Below are positions 1 to 9,787 of a DNA stretch of 64,000 bases, in pieces. The stretch lies in the NCBI RefSeq assembly GCF_009763805.1, contig NZ_CP046803.1:1-64000 (forward strand). The letters are read 5' to 3'. The stretch is from Vibrio cidicii. Its GTDB lineage: Bacteria; Pseudomonadota; Gammaproteobacteria; Enterobacterales; Vibrionaceae. The notes below the pieces were generated by a model. It saw only the letters and a list, made by a program, of their open reading frames with translations, did no database searches and had not been told where the DNA came from. Within the stretch, counting starts at the first letter, position 1. Each line of letters starts with the position of its first letter. The position numbers and the translations under genes were made by a program.

Positions 1-1
1 C

Positions 2-985
2 AGTGTGCTGGCAAATGCCAGTGAAAACGCGTTGGTGACGCTGGAACAAAACACGCTGGCTTTGCTGGCAGAGATGACGACAGATCAAATGAGAAGCGGC
101 GTTTCGTTGTTAGCGCAGGATCTGAGTTTTGACGGCAAATCCCTTACGGCTGCGCTCCTTACTCAATCGGAGCGCGCTGCGCTCGTTGCGAACATCGTCT
201 CCGAAGTACAGCGTCGTATCGGCCACAATGATACAGGCGCGACACTCTATTTCACCGATGGCGATCAAGAGGTGGCCGAAGCGCAAGAGTCTTACCCTGG
301 GCAGGATGCAGAATATGGCCTTGATAACAGCGACCAACAAACGCTGACGGGCAACGGTTTCAAATTTGTGAAGTTGGATGCCAAAGGCCAAACCTTAGCC
401 GATGACGCGACCGAGTGGGCTTGTACGTTGGATGAGCGTAGCGGGCTGGTGTGGGAAAACAAAAGTGGCGATGCCAGCTCAGTGCAGTTTAAGGATCGCA
501 CCTTTGTGTTTGAGTCACAGACTTTCAAACCTTACAGCGACGATCTGCAAGTGGTTGGTTGTGTCGAGGCCAAAGACAATCTCTGCTCTACCCAACAATA
601 CGTTGCACACATGAACCAACAAAGTCTGTGTGGCATCACTCAGTGGCGTTTGCCGACCTACCTTGAGTTTTACGACATCATCGACTTTGGGGAAACGGCC
701 AAAGATGAGAACGACCACGTCTATGGTCTCGATGTCCGCTATTTCCCCCAGCAAACACAAGGCAGCCCAGATCTTAATACTGGCGCGATTTGGCTGAACA
801 ACATTAGCTTCAACAACTATTCGCCATATCAAACTTTGGGCGCGGTTCAGTATCGTGTGGTCGCGACCAAAGGTGCGGATCGTGGATACGTGAGCTTTGT
901 GGAAATATACTCCGACAAGGTGACCCCAGATAGCGGTACATCCTTCCAATTCCCAATCCGTCTGGTTGCAGCAAAGGAGCAGTAA
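2..985 (+). CDS. DUF1566 domain protein, 5'-truncated by window edge
   Basis: The frame is open to the first base, so the true start lies outside the window and about 327 residues are visible. The C-terminal two thirds look like a DUF1566 (Lcl C-terminal) domain: a segment around residues 137-148 reads ACTLDERSGLVWE, matching the family pattern of a conserved T-G-L-x-W stretch, followed by WRLPTYLEF, the family's WRLPT signature. Several cysteines (for example the VGCVEAKDNLC region) suggest an exported, disulphide-bonded protein, but the signal peptide would lie upstream. The stop is two bases before the next gene, which carries the same domain, so the pair is probably one transcription unit. 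The molecular role of the family is unknown to me. Confidence 0.75.
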   Translation, partial: SVLANASENALVTLEQNTLALLAEMTTDQMRSGVSLLAQDLSFDGKSLTAALLTQSERAALVANIVSEVQRRIGHNDTGATLYFTDGDQEVAEAQESYPGQDAEYGLDNSDQQTLTGNGFKFVKLDAKGQTLADDATEWACTLDERSGLVWENKSGDASSVQFKDRTFVFESQTFKPYSDDLQVVGCVEAKDNLCSTQQYVAHMNQQSLCGITQWRLPTYLEFYDIIDFGETAKDENDHVYGLDVRYFPQQTQGSPDLNTGAIWLNNISFNNYSPYQTLGAVQYRVVATKGADRGYVSFVEIYSDKVTPDSGTSFQFPIRLVAAKEQ

Positions 986-986
986 G

Positions 987-1559
987 ATGAAAAAATTAAT
1001 CACCGCACTGGCGCTCGCTGCGGCGTCTCAAACGGCGATGGCCGCGCAAGAGTGTTCAATTGATATCGCCAAAAGTGCCCCCAACTCGCGTTATGATTAC
1101 TCCGCGCAAGGTACAGTAACCGATTTAAAAACAGGTTTGACGTGGATGCGTTGCCCGGTTGGTATGCGTTGGAATACGGCGCAGCAAGCGTGTACGGGTA
1201 CGGCTGACCAAGTGACGTGGCAAAGTGCACTTTTGACCGCCCAGCAGATCCGCGATGAGTCGGGTAACCATGCACTGCACAATTTTGCAGAGAAAAAGCA
1301 GTGGCGTTTGCCAAACATTAAAGAGTTGGTCGCTTTGACCGAGCACGCTTGCTTCGGCCCGGCGATGAATGGGACGGCGTTTGCTAGCGGCTACACGGTG
1401 GAAACAGGGGATTTAAACGGTTATATCTGGAGCAACACACCAAGTGGTGATGGGCAGGGGATCATGACCTTTGATTCCGTTAATGGTGAGGTTTACAACT
1501 ACTCTCATTCTGCGCAGGATAGCACCTTCTCAATGTTATTGGTGACCGACGAACAATAA
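987..1559 (+). CDS. Exported DUF1566 domain protein
   Basis: The 190-residue product begins with a clear signal peptide (MKKLITALALAAASQTAMAA, cleavage after AMA). I place the start at the ATG at 987 because AAGGAG sits at 974-979 and a signal peptide follows; an upstream non-ATG start would disrupt it. The mature protein is essentially one DUF1566 domain, with TDLKTGLTWMRCP near residue 50 and KQWRLPNIKELV near residue 110, plus four to five cysteines. It follows the preceding DUF1566 gene by one base and is closed by a strong hairpin terminator at 1638. Proteins of this kind in Vibrio are uncharacterised; a surface or periplasmic role is inferred from the signal peptide only. Confidence 0.8.
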   Translation: MKKLITALALAAASQTAMAAQECSIDIAKSAPNSRYDYSAQGTVTDLKTGLTWMRCPVGMRWNTAQQACTGTADQVTWQSALLTAQQIRDESGNHALHNFAEKKQWRLPNIKELVALTEHACFGPAMNGTAFASGYTVETGDLNGYIWSNTPSGDGQGIMTFDSVNGEVYNYSHSAQDSTFSMLLVTDEQ

Positions 1560-1637
1560 TCACGCTGTAGCGAGAGGCGCTGTCTACGCGCATCATTGCC
1601 TACTAACACTCAGCGGTTTACTGAAAATCAATAGCAG

Positions 1638-1669
1638 CAAGCTCCGCACTGGCGGAGCTTGTTGTTTTT
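1638..1669. terminator. Hairpin terminator after the DUF1566 pair
   Basis: A perfect 10-bp stem, CAAGCTCCGC at 1638-1647 pairing with 1652-1661 around a 4-base loop, is followed by a T-rich tail on the plus strand. It lies between the convergent DUF1566 pair and the MCP gene. Confidence 0.8.
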
Positions 1670-1718
1670 CATCATAGGAAATGGTTTATCGAGGCGCTCA
1701 AAGCGAAACCTTAAGCGT

Positions 1719-3362
1719 CTAAACCTTAAAGTAAGCCAATTGTTGCTTTTGGTTCTCCGCCAAGCTAGAAAGCTCGTGGCTCGCCGCCGCTGCTTGGGTA
1801 ATACCTGTGACATTTTGACTCACCAGCTCGTAGATGTTGCTCAGATTGCTGTTGATGTCTGACGTCACCTGATTCTGTTCTTCAGATGCGGTCGCCACTT
1901 GAGCGTTGATCAGCGCCAGTTCTTCAATCGAATGGCTGATCTCCTGCAGTGTGGCACTGACATCGCTGGCCAAGGTTTGGTTGCTGGTCAGCATTTGCAA
2001 ACTGGCGTGCATGCTCTCGTTGGCCCGCCCCGATTGATTTTGCAGCTCTTCAATAATGGCTTGGATCTCTTTGGTTGAGTCTTGCGTTCTTGCTGCGAGC
2101 ATACGGACCTCATCGGCAACCACCGCAAACCCTCGACCGCTTTCACCTGCTCGCGCAGCTTCTATGGCTGCGTTGAGCGCGAGTAGGTTGGTTTGCTCCG
2201 AGATGCCTTGAATCACTTCAATCACTTTGCCAATTTGTTCCGATTGGGTTTTCAGTGAGTTAACCACTTGCGCGGCGTTGTTAAGCTGATCGGCCATCTT
2301 GTCGTTGGCGCGGCTGTTTTGTTCGAACATACTTAGGCTACGCTTAGCCAGTTGATTGGCTTGATTGGCCGCACCATCTGCTTTGGCCGCGTTGGCGGTC
2401 ACATCGGCGGCGGTCGATTCCATCTGGTTGACGGCGGAAGCCACTTGTTCGACTTCGCTCTTTTCTTGATCAGAATTGACACTCGATTGTGTCATTACCG
2501 CAGCAAGTTCGGTTGACGCTGATGCCACATCGACACTGATTCGCACCAGAGAATCGACGGTTTGGCGTAACTGCTTCACCGTGCTGTTGACATCTTGCGC
2601 CAGTTGCGCGACTTCATTTTTACCTTCTACTTCGGCGTTAACCAGCAAGTTACCGCTGGCGACTTGTTGCATTGTCTGCTGCAAAGCGCGGATCGGTTTA
2701 ACAATCAGGCTGGCTAACAGCAGGCTAATCAGCGCGGCGACGGTCAGAATGCCAATCATGGCGAACACGGATAACGTCAGGGTTTTATCGTGCTGTTGCC
2801 CCGTTTCGCTGACTTCCTCTAATGCCATCTGATTGAGCTTTGTGGACAGTTGATCAATCGCTTTCACCATCTCTTCGCCAGCGAGGCGATAGGCGCTCAT
2901 GGCGTTATCGTATTGTTCCTGAAAGCCCGGTGGCGGGTAACGCTCGTGATGCTTGGTATTGAGCAGTGGCAGCATGGTGTTGCGAGAGTAGCTGACGTAG
3001 TGATCCAGCGCCTGACGCATTTGCTGCGTCTCCGTTTCTAAGCCATCCATGGTGCTTATCTGGTTAAGCAAGAGGCGAATATTGCTTTGTCTCTCACCGA
3101 GGACTTGGCTCAAGGTACTGACATCATCGGGATCAAACAGGCTATAAATGGCCTTAATACGCATCGCGTACATATTATCGACGATTTCGCCCAGCTCACT
3201 TTTGTGCTCGATGAGCTGCTCTGTGGAGACAGTGACGCGTTCAAACGCCTGCTTAAGTGTGCTTGTGCCTACGGTGAGCCCTGCGAGCAAAAGAACAATG
3301 GTAAATGCGACCGGCAGCAGAATTTGTGCCTTGATCGACAGTGCGCTAAGTAATTGACGCAT
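1719..3362 (-). CDS. Methyl-accepting chemotaxis protein
   Basis: A 547-residue chemoreceptor. The first transmembrane helix is at about residues 12-32, followed by a short periplasmic four-helix-type sensor of about 150 residues, then a second helix near 198-218, a HAMP domain beginning [12 protein letters not shown], and a long methyl-accepting coiled coil. The signalling hairpin tip ([19 protein letters not shown], then [12 protein letters not shown]) is intact. There is no C-terminal NWETF-type CheR pentapeptide; it ends LAYFKV. The ligand is unknown. In Vibrio cholerae an MCP also sits beside the chromosome II pst operon, as I recall, so the location is conserved, but a phosphate-sensing role is only a guess. 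It is divergent from pstS across 433 bases. Confidence 0.93.
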   Translation of the reverse strand: MRQLLSALSIKAQILLPVAFTIVLLLAGLTVGTSTLKQAFERVTVSTEQLIEHKSELGEIVDNMYAMRIKAIYSLFDPDDVSTLSQVLGERQSNIRLLLNQISTMDGLETETQQMRQALDHYVSYSRNTMLPLLNTKHHERYPPPGFQEQYDNAMSAYRLAGEEMVKAIDQLSTKLNQMALEEVSETGQQHDKTLTLSVFAMIGILTVAALISLLLASLIVKPIRALQQTMQQVASGNLLVNAEVEGKNEVAQLAQDVNSTVKQLRQTVDSLVRISVDVASASTELAAVMTQSSVNSDQEKSEVEQVASAVNQMESTAADVTANAAKADGAANQANQLAKRSLSMFEQNSRANDKMADQLNNAAQVVNSLKTQSEQIGKVIEVIQGISEQTNLLALNAAIEAARAGESGRGFAVVADEVRMLAARTQDSTKEIQAIIEELQNQSGRANESMHASLQMLTSNQTLASDVSATLQEISHSIEELALINAQVATASEEQNQVTSDINSNLSNIYELVSQNVTGITQAAAASHELSSLAENQKQQLAYFKV

Positions 3363-3795
3363 TAAAACAACCCTCTGTATTTATTTTCTAAATGATAATA
3401 AATATTATTTGTAAATTATACATAAATCTATCAATTGAGATTTGGCCTATTCAACCACTTATTTTGTCAAAAATATCACTACCAATTTGCTGTGTGTCTC
3501 AAATCGATGAGATGGTGCGAACGAGTGCCGAATTCTTACTCACATCTGTCACTTTTGATGAATAAATTGTTCGTTGAAAGTGGGCCTCAGCTGGGGTGGG
3601 CGTTTTTTAGTGCTGCATGGAAAGGCTGTTTTTCCCGTCTATTTTCTCTAAGTGGTGGCTGCGATTATTAATTGATCAATCAGCAATGTGTCATAGAGGG
3701 TTCAATTAAGTGAAACACAAATGTCACATTCGCGTCCTAAAGTGAGCTTCGTTCAAGTAAAACACAACGGCAATCGAGCCATAAAGGATATTGTG
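3363..3795 (+). promoter_or_regulatory. MCP-pstS intergenic region with possible phased Pho boxes
   Basis: This AT-rich region separates the MCP from pstS and contains no convincing gene. Upstream of pstS, segments spaced 11 bases apart resemble the PhoB half-site CTGTCAT followed by an A/T-rich tetramer: GTGTCATAGAG at 3688, GGTTCAATTAA at 3699, GTGAAACACAA at 3710, ATGTCACATTC at 3721 and GCGTCCTAAAG at 3732. The first and fourth are good matches, the others weak. An 11-base phase is how PhoB dimers are known to bind. The region ends about 50 bases before the pstS ATG. Confidence 0.45.
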
Positions 3796-4617
3796 ATGAA
3801 AAAGACAGTAATCGGTGCAATCGCTCTATTGGGCGCTCTGACAGTGACCTCAGCTTCTGCTAAAGAAACTATCTCTGCAGTGGGTTCAAGCAGTGTAACT
3901 CCACTGATGGAAGTTTTCTCTGAAACGTACATGAAGAAAAACCCTAATGTATTTATCGAAGTACAAGGACCGGGTTCTTCTGCTGGTGTGAAAGCGGCGA
4001 AAAACGGCAGTGCCGACCTTGGCATGTCATCTCGTGACCTAAAATCTTCTGAAAAAGAGCCAACCTTGGTTGAAGAAGTGATCGCCCGTGACGGCATCGC
4101 AGTGGTGGTTAACCCTAAAAACACGCTAAAAGGTCTGACTTCAGAGCAAGTATCGGCTATCTATAAAGGTGAAGTGACCAACTGGAAACAAGTGGGTGGC
4201 GAAGACAAACCAATCGTTGCGATTACTCGTGACACGGCTTCCGGTACTCGTGGCGCATTCGAAGATATCCTGAAACTGAAGAAAAAAGTGTCAGGTAAAG
4301 AAGTGTCAGCCATCTCTCAACGTGCTCAAGTTGCTAACGGTAACGGTGCGCTGAAGACCATGGTTGCTTCAAACCCATATTCAATTGGTTATATCTCGCT
4401 GGGCACTGTCGATGAATCTGTGCACGCACTCGCGATTAACGGTACTGACGCATCGGTAACTAACGTGAAAAACGGCTCTTACAAAGTAGCGCGTCCTTTC
4501 CTTGTACTTTACAAGCAAGGCAAACCTTCAGCAGAAACTCAGAAGTTCCTCGATTGGATGCTGACGCCTGAAGCGCAAACTTTGGTAGAGAAAAAAGGCT
4601 ACATCTCAGTTCATTAA
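3796..4617 (+). CDS. pstS: Phosphate ABC transporter substrate-binding protein PstS
   Basis: A 273-residue periplasmic phosphate-binding protein, the first gene of the high-affinity Pst uptake system. The signal peptide is MKKTVIGAIALLGALTVTSASA. The phosphate-binding features are visible: ISAVGSSSVTPLME near the mature N-terminus, GPGSSAGVKAA, and TRDTASGTRGAFE near residue 140. I choose the ATG at 3796 (AAAGGA 8 bases upstream) over the in-frame ATG at 3721, because only the former gives a proper signal peptide. A terminator-like hairpin separates it from pstC, consistent with the excess of binding protein over permease usual in this family. Probably PhoB-regulated. Confidence 0.95.
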   Translation: MKKTVIGAIALLGALTVTSASAKETISAVGSSSVTPLMEVFSETYMKKNPNVFIEVQGPGSSAGVKAAKNGSADLGMSSRDLKSSEKEPTLVEEVIARDGIAVVVNPKNTLKGLTSEQVSAIYKGEVTNWKQVGGEDKPIVAITRDTASGTRGAFEDILKLKKKVSGKEVSAISQRAQVANGNGALKTMVASNPYSIGYISLGTVDESVHALAINGTDASVTNVKNGSYKVARPFLVLYKQGKPSAETQKFLDWMLTPEAQTLVEKKGYISVH

Positions 4618-4634
4618 TCAATATCGCTCAATTT

Positions 4635-4664
4635 GCTCAGCCCTGATTGTGGGCTGAGCGTTTT
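4635..4664 (+). terminator. Attenuator-like hairpin between pstS and pstC
   Basis: A 9-bp perfect stem, GCTCAGCCC at 4635-4643 with 4651-4659 around a 7-base loop, is followed by GTTTTC. It lies 17 bases after the pstS stop and would allow partial termination, giving more PstS than PstCAB. Confidence 0.75.
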
Positions 4665-4703
4665 CTATCCACTTCGAACTTTATCGAAACGTGAGATTTT
4701 ATA

Positions 4704-5637
4704 ATGACCATCGCAACTCGTAGTGAAAAGCTTATGAACAGTGAAGCCAAAGCTATTAGCAAATCCGGTTTACGTACACAAAAGAGAGTTGACTGGAGAG
4801 AAACGCATCTTCCATGGCCTCTTCTTAACCAGTGCGGTTATCGGTATCGTCTCTCTGGCCGTGATCGCCTACTTCATCGTGCGTGAAAGTATTCCCGCTT
4901 TCCAAGAGGCTGGTGTTTCGGGCATCGTCCTCGGTGAAGACTGGCTGCCACCTGCGCTTTATGGTGTCGCGACCATGATCGTCGCTTCAATGGTGTCCAC
5001 CTTTGGCGCGGTTTTGGTTGGTGTGCCTGTCGGGGTGTTAACCGCCATCTTTATCGCTGAAATTGCGCCAAAACGTGTCGCTGATATCATCCGTCCAGCG
5101 GTTGAGCTTCTCGCTGGTATCCCCTCAGTCGTGTATGGCTTCTTTGGTCTGGTTATCATCGTGCCTCTTATCCAGAACATATTTGATGTACCAGCTGGTA
5201 ACACCATTTTGGCCGGGATTATCGTACTTGGCGTGATGATTCTGCCGACGGTCATTACCGTTTCTGAAACCTCGATTCGCGCAGTACCGAAAGCTTACAA
5301 AGAAGGTTCTTTGGCGCTAGGTGCCTCGAAAATTTTTACTATCTTCAAACTGCTTGTTCCTGCTGCACGCAGCGGCATTATGACTGGCGTTATTCTAGGA
5401 ATTGGCCGAGCGCTTGGCGAAACCATGGCCATCATTATGGTGATGGGCAACGCTCCAGCCATGCCGCAAGGCATTTTAGACTCCGCTCGTACACTGACGG
5501 CAAACATCGCGATTGAGATGTCATATGCCAGCGGTGTGCACGCCAACGCACTTTACGCTACGGGTGTGGTGCTACTGGTGTTCATCATGATGCTCAATGC
5601 AGCTCTGCTTTACCTTAACCGAGAAAAAGCGAAATAA
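4704..5637 (+). CDS. pstC: Phosphate ABC transporter permease PstC (frameshifted)
   Basis: The inner-membrane permease subunit of the phosphate importer. The first 33 codons (MTIATRSEKLMNSEAKAI...) read from the ATG at 4704, then the frame slips: GAGAAACGC at 4800 should read GAGAACGC, so that WRERIFHG continues into the membrane part. Removing one A from 4801-4803 gives 310 residues, normal for PstC, with six transmembrane helices and the permease loop ETSIRAVPKAYKEGSLALGA. The downstream part alone could begin at a GTG at 4741, but its first 20 residues have no match to the family. The gene looks otherwise perfectly conserved, so I read the extra A as an artefact rather than decay. Confidence 0.9.
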
Positions 5638-5658
5638 TCGCTTGTGAAGGTGACAATT

Positions 5659-6522
5659 ATGGATCGCGCAAAATTAAAACAAGCACGTCAGTTTAAAGAC
5701 AATGTGTTAAGTGGCTTTATCTGGTTGGCAGCGGCTCTGACCGTTGGCTTCCTCTTCTGGATCATCTGGTACATTCTGTCGAATGGTTTACAGCACGTGG
5801 ATTGGAATTTCATTACTGACGATTACACTCGTACAGGCGATGAGCACGGCATCTTCCCGATGATCATCTCAACCGTTTACATGGTTATCGCTTCTATCGC
5901 AGTAGCGGCGCCTCTGGGCATCATGACCGCCATTTATTTAACCGAATACGCCAAAGTGGGTAGCCGCTTGGTTAAAGTGATTCGCTTCTGTACCGAATCG
6001 CTGGCGGGTATTCCATCGATTATCTTCGGTCTGTTTGGTATGACGTTTTTCGTTGCCATTCTTGGACTTGGTTTCTCGATTCTCTCCGGTGCATTAACTC
6101 TGAGTATTCTGATTTTGCCTGTGATTATTCGTACCACGGAAGAGGCGTTGATGGCCGTGCCACAAACGTACCGCGAAGGCTCGTACGGTCTGGGTGCATC
6201 TAAAATTTACACTATCTGGCGTTTGATTCTTCCAAGCGCAATGCCAGGTATCTTAACCTCGGTCATTCTAAGTATTGGTCGTGTCATCGGTGAATCCGCG
6301 CCTGTGTTTCTCACAGCAGGCATGGTTGCACGTATTCCTGACTCGTTATTCGATTCAGGCCGTACGCTAACGGTTCACCTTTATAAGCTAACCACAGAGC
6401 TGTTTACCATCGAAGAGTGGAATCAGGCTTACGGTACAGCAACGGTGCTGATTGTATTGGTCCTTTTGATCAACATGGTGACCAAACTGATCGCCAAGCG
6501 CTTCAACACCGCAACGTATTAA
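5659..6522 (+). CDS. pstA: Phosphate ABC transporter permease PstA
   Basis: The second permease subunit, 287 residues from the ATG at 5659, which has AAGGTGAC just upstream. It has six predicted transmembrane helices, a periplasmic loop after the first (residues 45-70), and the cytoplasmic coupling loop TTEEALMAVPQTYREGSYGLGA, the equivalent of the EAA motif that contacts PstB. The C-terminal helix is rich in Val, Leu and Ile. It lies 21 bases after pstC and 58 bases before pstB in one operon. The frame is intact, unlike its two neighbours. Confidence 0.95.
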   Translation: MDRAKLKQARQFKDNVLSGFIWLAAALTVGFLFWIIWYILSNGLQHVDWNFITDDYTRTGDEHGIFPMIISTVYMVIASIAVAAPLGIMTAIYLTEYAKVGSRLVKVIRFCTESLAGIPSIIFGLFGMTFFVAILGLGFSILSGALTLSILILPVIIRTTEEALMAVPQTYREGSYGLGASKIYTIWRLILPSAMPGILTSVILSIGRVIGESAPVFLTAGMVARIPDSLFDSGRTLTVHLYKLTTELFTIEEWNQAYGTATVLIVLVLLINMVTKLIAKRFNTATY

Positions 6523-6580
6523 TTACTGCGCGCTTTCGCAGGTTAAATGACACGAATTTTCCGATTTAGAGATAAAGAAC

Positions 6581-7331
6581 ATGAACAAATTTGATATCGA
6601 AAACTTAGACCTTTTCTACGGCGACAACCAAGCGCTTAAAGCGATCAACCTACCGATTCCTGTTCGTCAAGTGACGGCGCTGATCGGCCCTTCAGGCTGC
6701 GGAAAATCGACGCTACTGCGCTGCCTCAACCGCATGAACGATCTGATTGAAGGGGTAAAAATCACCGGCAAATTGGCGATGGATGGTGAAGATATTTATG
6801 GCAACGTTGATGTCGCCGATCTGCGCATTAAAGTCGGCATGGTGTTCCAAAAGCCAAACCCATTCCCAATGAGTATCTATGAAAACGTGGCTTATGGCCT
6901 GCGTGCTCAAGGCATCAAAGACAAAAAACATATCGATGAAGTGGTCGAAAGCTCTCTGCGCGGTGCCGCGTTGTGGGATGAGGTAAAAGACCGTCTGAAA
7001 TCACACGCGTTCGGCCTTTCTGGTGGTCAGCAACAGCGTTTGTGTATTGCCCGTACGATTGCCATGGAGCCGGATGTGATTCTGATGGACGAAACCGACC
7101 TCCGCACTTGACCCGATCGCAACGCACAAAATCGAAGAGTTGATGGAAGAGCTGAAGAAGAACTACACCATTGTCATCGTAACCCACTCGATGCAGCAAG
7201 CGCGCCGTATCTCCGACCGTACCGCTTTCTTCCTGATGGGAGAGCTGGTGGAACACAATGAGACGCAAGTGATTTTCGGTGAGCCGAAAGATGACCGCAC
7301 GCGCGGCTATGTGAATGGTGACTTTGGTTAA
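6581..7331 (+). CDS. pstB: Phosphate ABC transporter ATPase PstB (frameshifted)
   Basis: The ATPase that drives phosphate import. Walker A (GPSGCGKST, about residue 33) and the signature LSGGQQQR (about residue 147) are in the first frame. The Walker B segment VILMDE is followed by a slip: GACGAAACCG at 7088 should read GACGAACCG, restoring MDEPTSALDP. Without the extra A at 7092-7094 the gene encodes 249 residues, the usual length, with the H-loop [10 protein letters not shown] near residue 200 and the C-terminus [10 protein letters not shown]. As sequenced, the protein would stop just after Walker B and be inactive. It has the same one-base error as pstC in the same operon. Confidence 0.9.
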
Positions 7332-7382
7332 TGCGAAATTGCTGGCATACAATATTATAACTACAAGCGATGGTAAATCTTG

Positions 7383-7405
7383 CCCCTCATACGAGGGGTT
7401 TTTTT
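7383..7405 (+). terminator. Terminator of the pst operon
   Basis: A 6-bp GC-rich stem (CCCCTC at 7383-7388 with GAGGGG at 7393-7398) is followed by seven Ts. It lies 50 bases after the pstB stop. Confidence 0.85.
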
Positions 7406-7614
7406 CTATTTGTGGTAATAAAAAGCCTTTGTGGCAATAAAAAGACTTATAAGATAGCAAGTCTGTTGGCACTTAAATTGTTGCCGCTATCGAATTTGTG
7501 ACTATTCAACGGGTAAATTTGCGAAGCACTTAACAGCTGATTGTTAATGCGATTGATTGCACATTGACTCGCCGCTAACTTTAATTCGAGAGAATAATTA
7601 AGTGGTGTAGCAAG

Positions 7615-9739
7615 GTGAAGATCAGAAACTTTACACGTAAGGTCTCGTCAACGAGAGATCATCGACTGTTGGCGCAAACCATCTTTGAGTTTTTGTCTGA
7701 GTTGGTGGGTCCGAAAGCGATGGCGATTTTTGACGATCCGCTGATCAATACCTCTTTTACTTTGCAATACAGCCATGGCGAACCTTGCAGTTTAAGCGAA
7801 TTTCCAGCCACTTTCTGGCCTTGGGCAGGCCAGTTTGATACCTCCGAAAGCTTGATCCCTCTGGCCATCAACACCTGCAACTGGGATCACCACCAGCCGT
7901 TAGGTGGCGCCAGCTACATCATGATGTTGGACAACTATCCGATGCTGCGTACCTACTTGTTAATTCAGGGCGTAAACGAAGGCTCAGCGCACCACATTTA
8001 TGAAGAGACCCACGATGTAATGCAACTAGCGGCAGCGCGTTGGCAGTGCATTCGCGCCGAGAAGCACGCCTGCTTGGAAGTGAAAAACCGCGACATCCGT
8101 GAAGCGCAATACATCGACGAAATCAATCAGCGTGAGCGGTTTATCGATAACATGAAGTTGGTGCAGCAAGTGGCATTGGAAATCTCAAACCCCGGTTCGC
8201 TCAACGATCTCTACCGAATGGCCGTCGAGGCGCTGCGTGATCGCCTTGGTTTTGACCGATCAACATTCATGTTGCTCGATATGAAAAAACGTTGTTTTAG
8301 TGGTACTTATGGTACCGACGAACACGGTAACACCGTCAGCGAATTTCATACTCAATACGATCTCCACCAACTTGGTGAAGAGTACATCACCGCACTCTCC
8401 TCGCGAGAAACCAACTTGGTAGTGATTAATGAAACGCCGCTCTATACCGCAGGCAAAGTGGTTGGTCAGGGTTGGAATGTGATGCTGATTTTGCGTGACG
8501 GAAACGAGCCCTTCGGTTGGCTGGCGCTGGATAATTTTATTCACCGCAAACCCATCACCAGCTATCAAAAACAGATGTTGCAGTCGTTCGGTGCGCTACT
8601 GTCGCAGATCTATATCCGTAAACGGCAAGAGCAAAACGTGCGCATGTTGCACTCCAGTATGGTGGAGTTGTCGCGTTGTACCACAGTAAGTGATGTGTGC
8701 CGATCGGCGGTCAGTTTTGCCATAACGCACTTGGGCGTAGATCGCATGGCGGTATTTCTGACTGATGAGAGCTGCTCTTACATGCAAGGGACTTGGGGGA
8801 CGGACATTCAAGGCAATGTCGTCGATGAGTCCTATTTCTTTGGTGAAACACAAGATTATTCGCTTATCAATCTCGCTCGTTTCTATGCCCAACGAAGTCG
8901 CGTTTGAAGAGTCGGTGCCAATTTATCACGATTGCAATATTGTCGGCTTTGGCTGGGGAGCGATGACACTACTCACCAGCAATAGCGATGGGCCAATTGC
9001 ATTCATAGCGGTTGACAACCTATTAACCCGTGGGCCGCTGACCTCGCAACTGCGAGAGGTGATCCGCATGTTTGCTTCCAGTTTGGCTGAGGTGTTGCAA
9101 CGCACTCAGGCGCAGGAAGCGATTCGTGAGCTTAATGAAAATCTGGAAAAAGAGGTGCGTAAACGGACGTTAGAACTGGAACAAGCGAATCTGCAACTGG
9201 AAGTACTCTCTAAACTCGACCCTCTCACGCGTCTTGGTAACCGCCGCATGCTCGAACATGTTATGGAAACCGCTTGCCACAATGACGATGATGAGGAACT
9301 CGCTTTTGGTTTGATCTTGCTTGATATTGACCACTTTGGCTTGTTCAACAACCATTACGGCCATTTAGAAGGCGATATCGCCTTGATGCGCATCGGCCAT
9401 ATTCTTGAACATCACACACAAAATGAAGAAGAAGTGTTCTGCCGAATTGGCGGCGAAGAATTTGTTTTGTTGATGGTGGGGAGCGATGAAAAGACTGTCA
9501 GAGCAAGAGCGGAAAGTATTCGTGCGCGGATTGAGCAAGAGCAAATTGCACACGAAGTGAATCCGCATGGCCGTTTGCTCACCGTTTCTGTTGGCGTATC
9601 AAGCAAGCGGGCCTATGGTCGCGACCTGCATTTTGATCGCCTTTATCAACAAGCCGACCAAGCGCTCTACCGAGCAAAAGAAACGGGGCGAAACCGAGTG
9701 TGCCACTATCACGACATCGTCGAAGCGCTCACTGAATAA
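7615..9739 (+). CDS. cdgA: GAF-GGDEF diguanylate cyclase, CdgA-like (frameshifted)
   Basis: Predicted cytoplasmic diguanylate cyclase. The first frame holds an N-terminal region and GAF-like domains (about residues 175-330 and the start of another). The second frame completes that GAF domain, then a coiled coil (RELNENLEKEVRKRTLELEQ) and a GGDEF domain with DPLTRLGNRR and the active motif RIGGEEF. The break is at 8879-8883, CGTTTCTATG, which should be CGTTCTATG (RSMPNEVAF). Deleting one T gives 707 residues. No RxxD inhibitory site lies before GGEEF. The start is a GTG at 7615 with only a weak ribosome site, so it is uncertain. The position after pstB matches cdgA of Vibrio cholerae as I recall it. 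Confidence 0.82.
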
Positions 9740-9787
9740 TGGTCATCAATCGATGGCCAAAAATTTTCTGAGACCTGACGCGGCCGT

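Noticed and set aside
3435..3671. 78-residue ORF in the MCP-pstS gap
   Set aside because: No ribosome site, no family resemblance, odd composition; the region is better read as promoter DNA.
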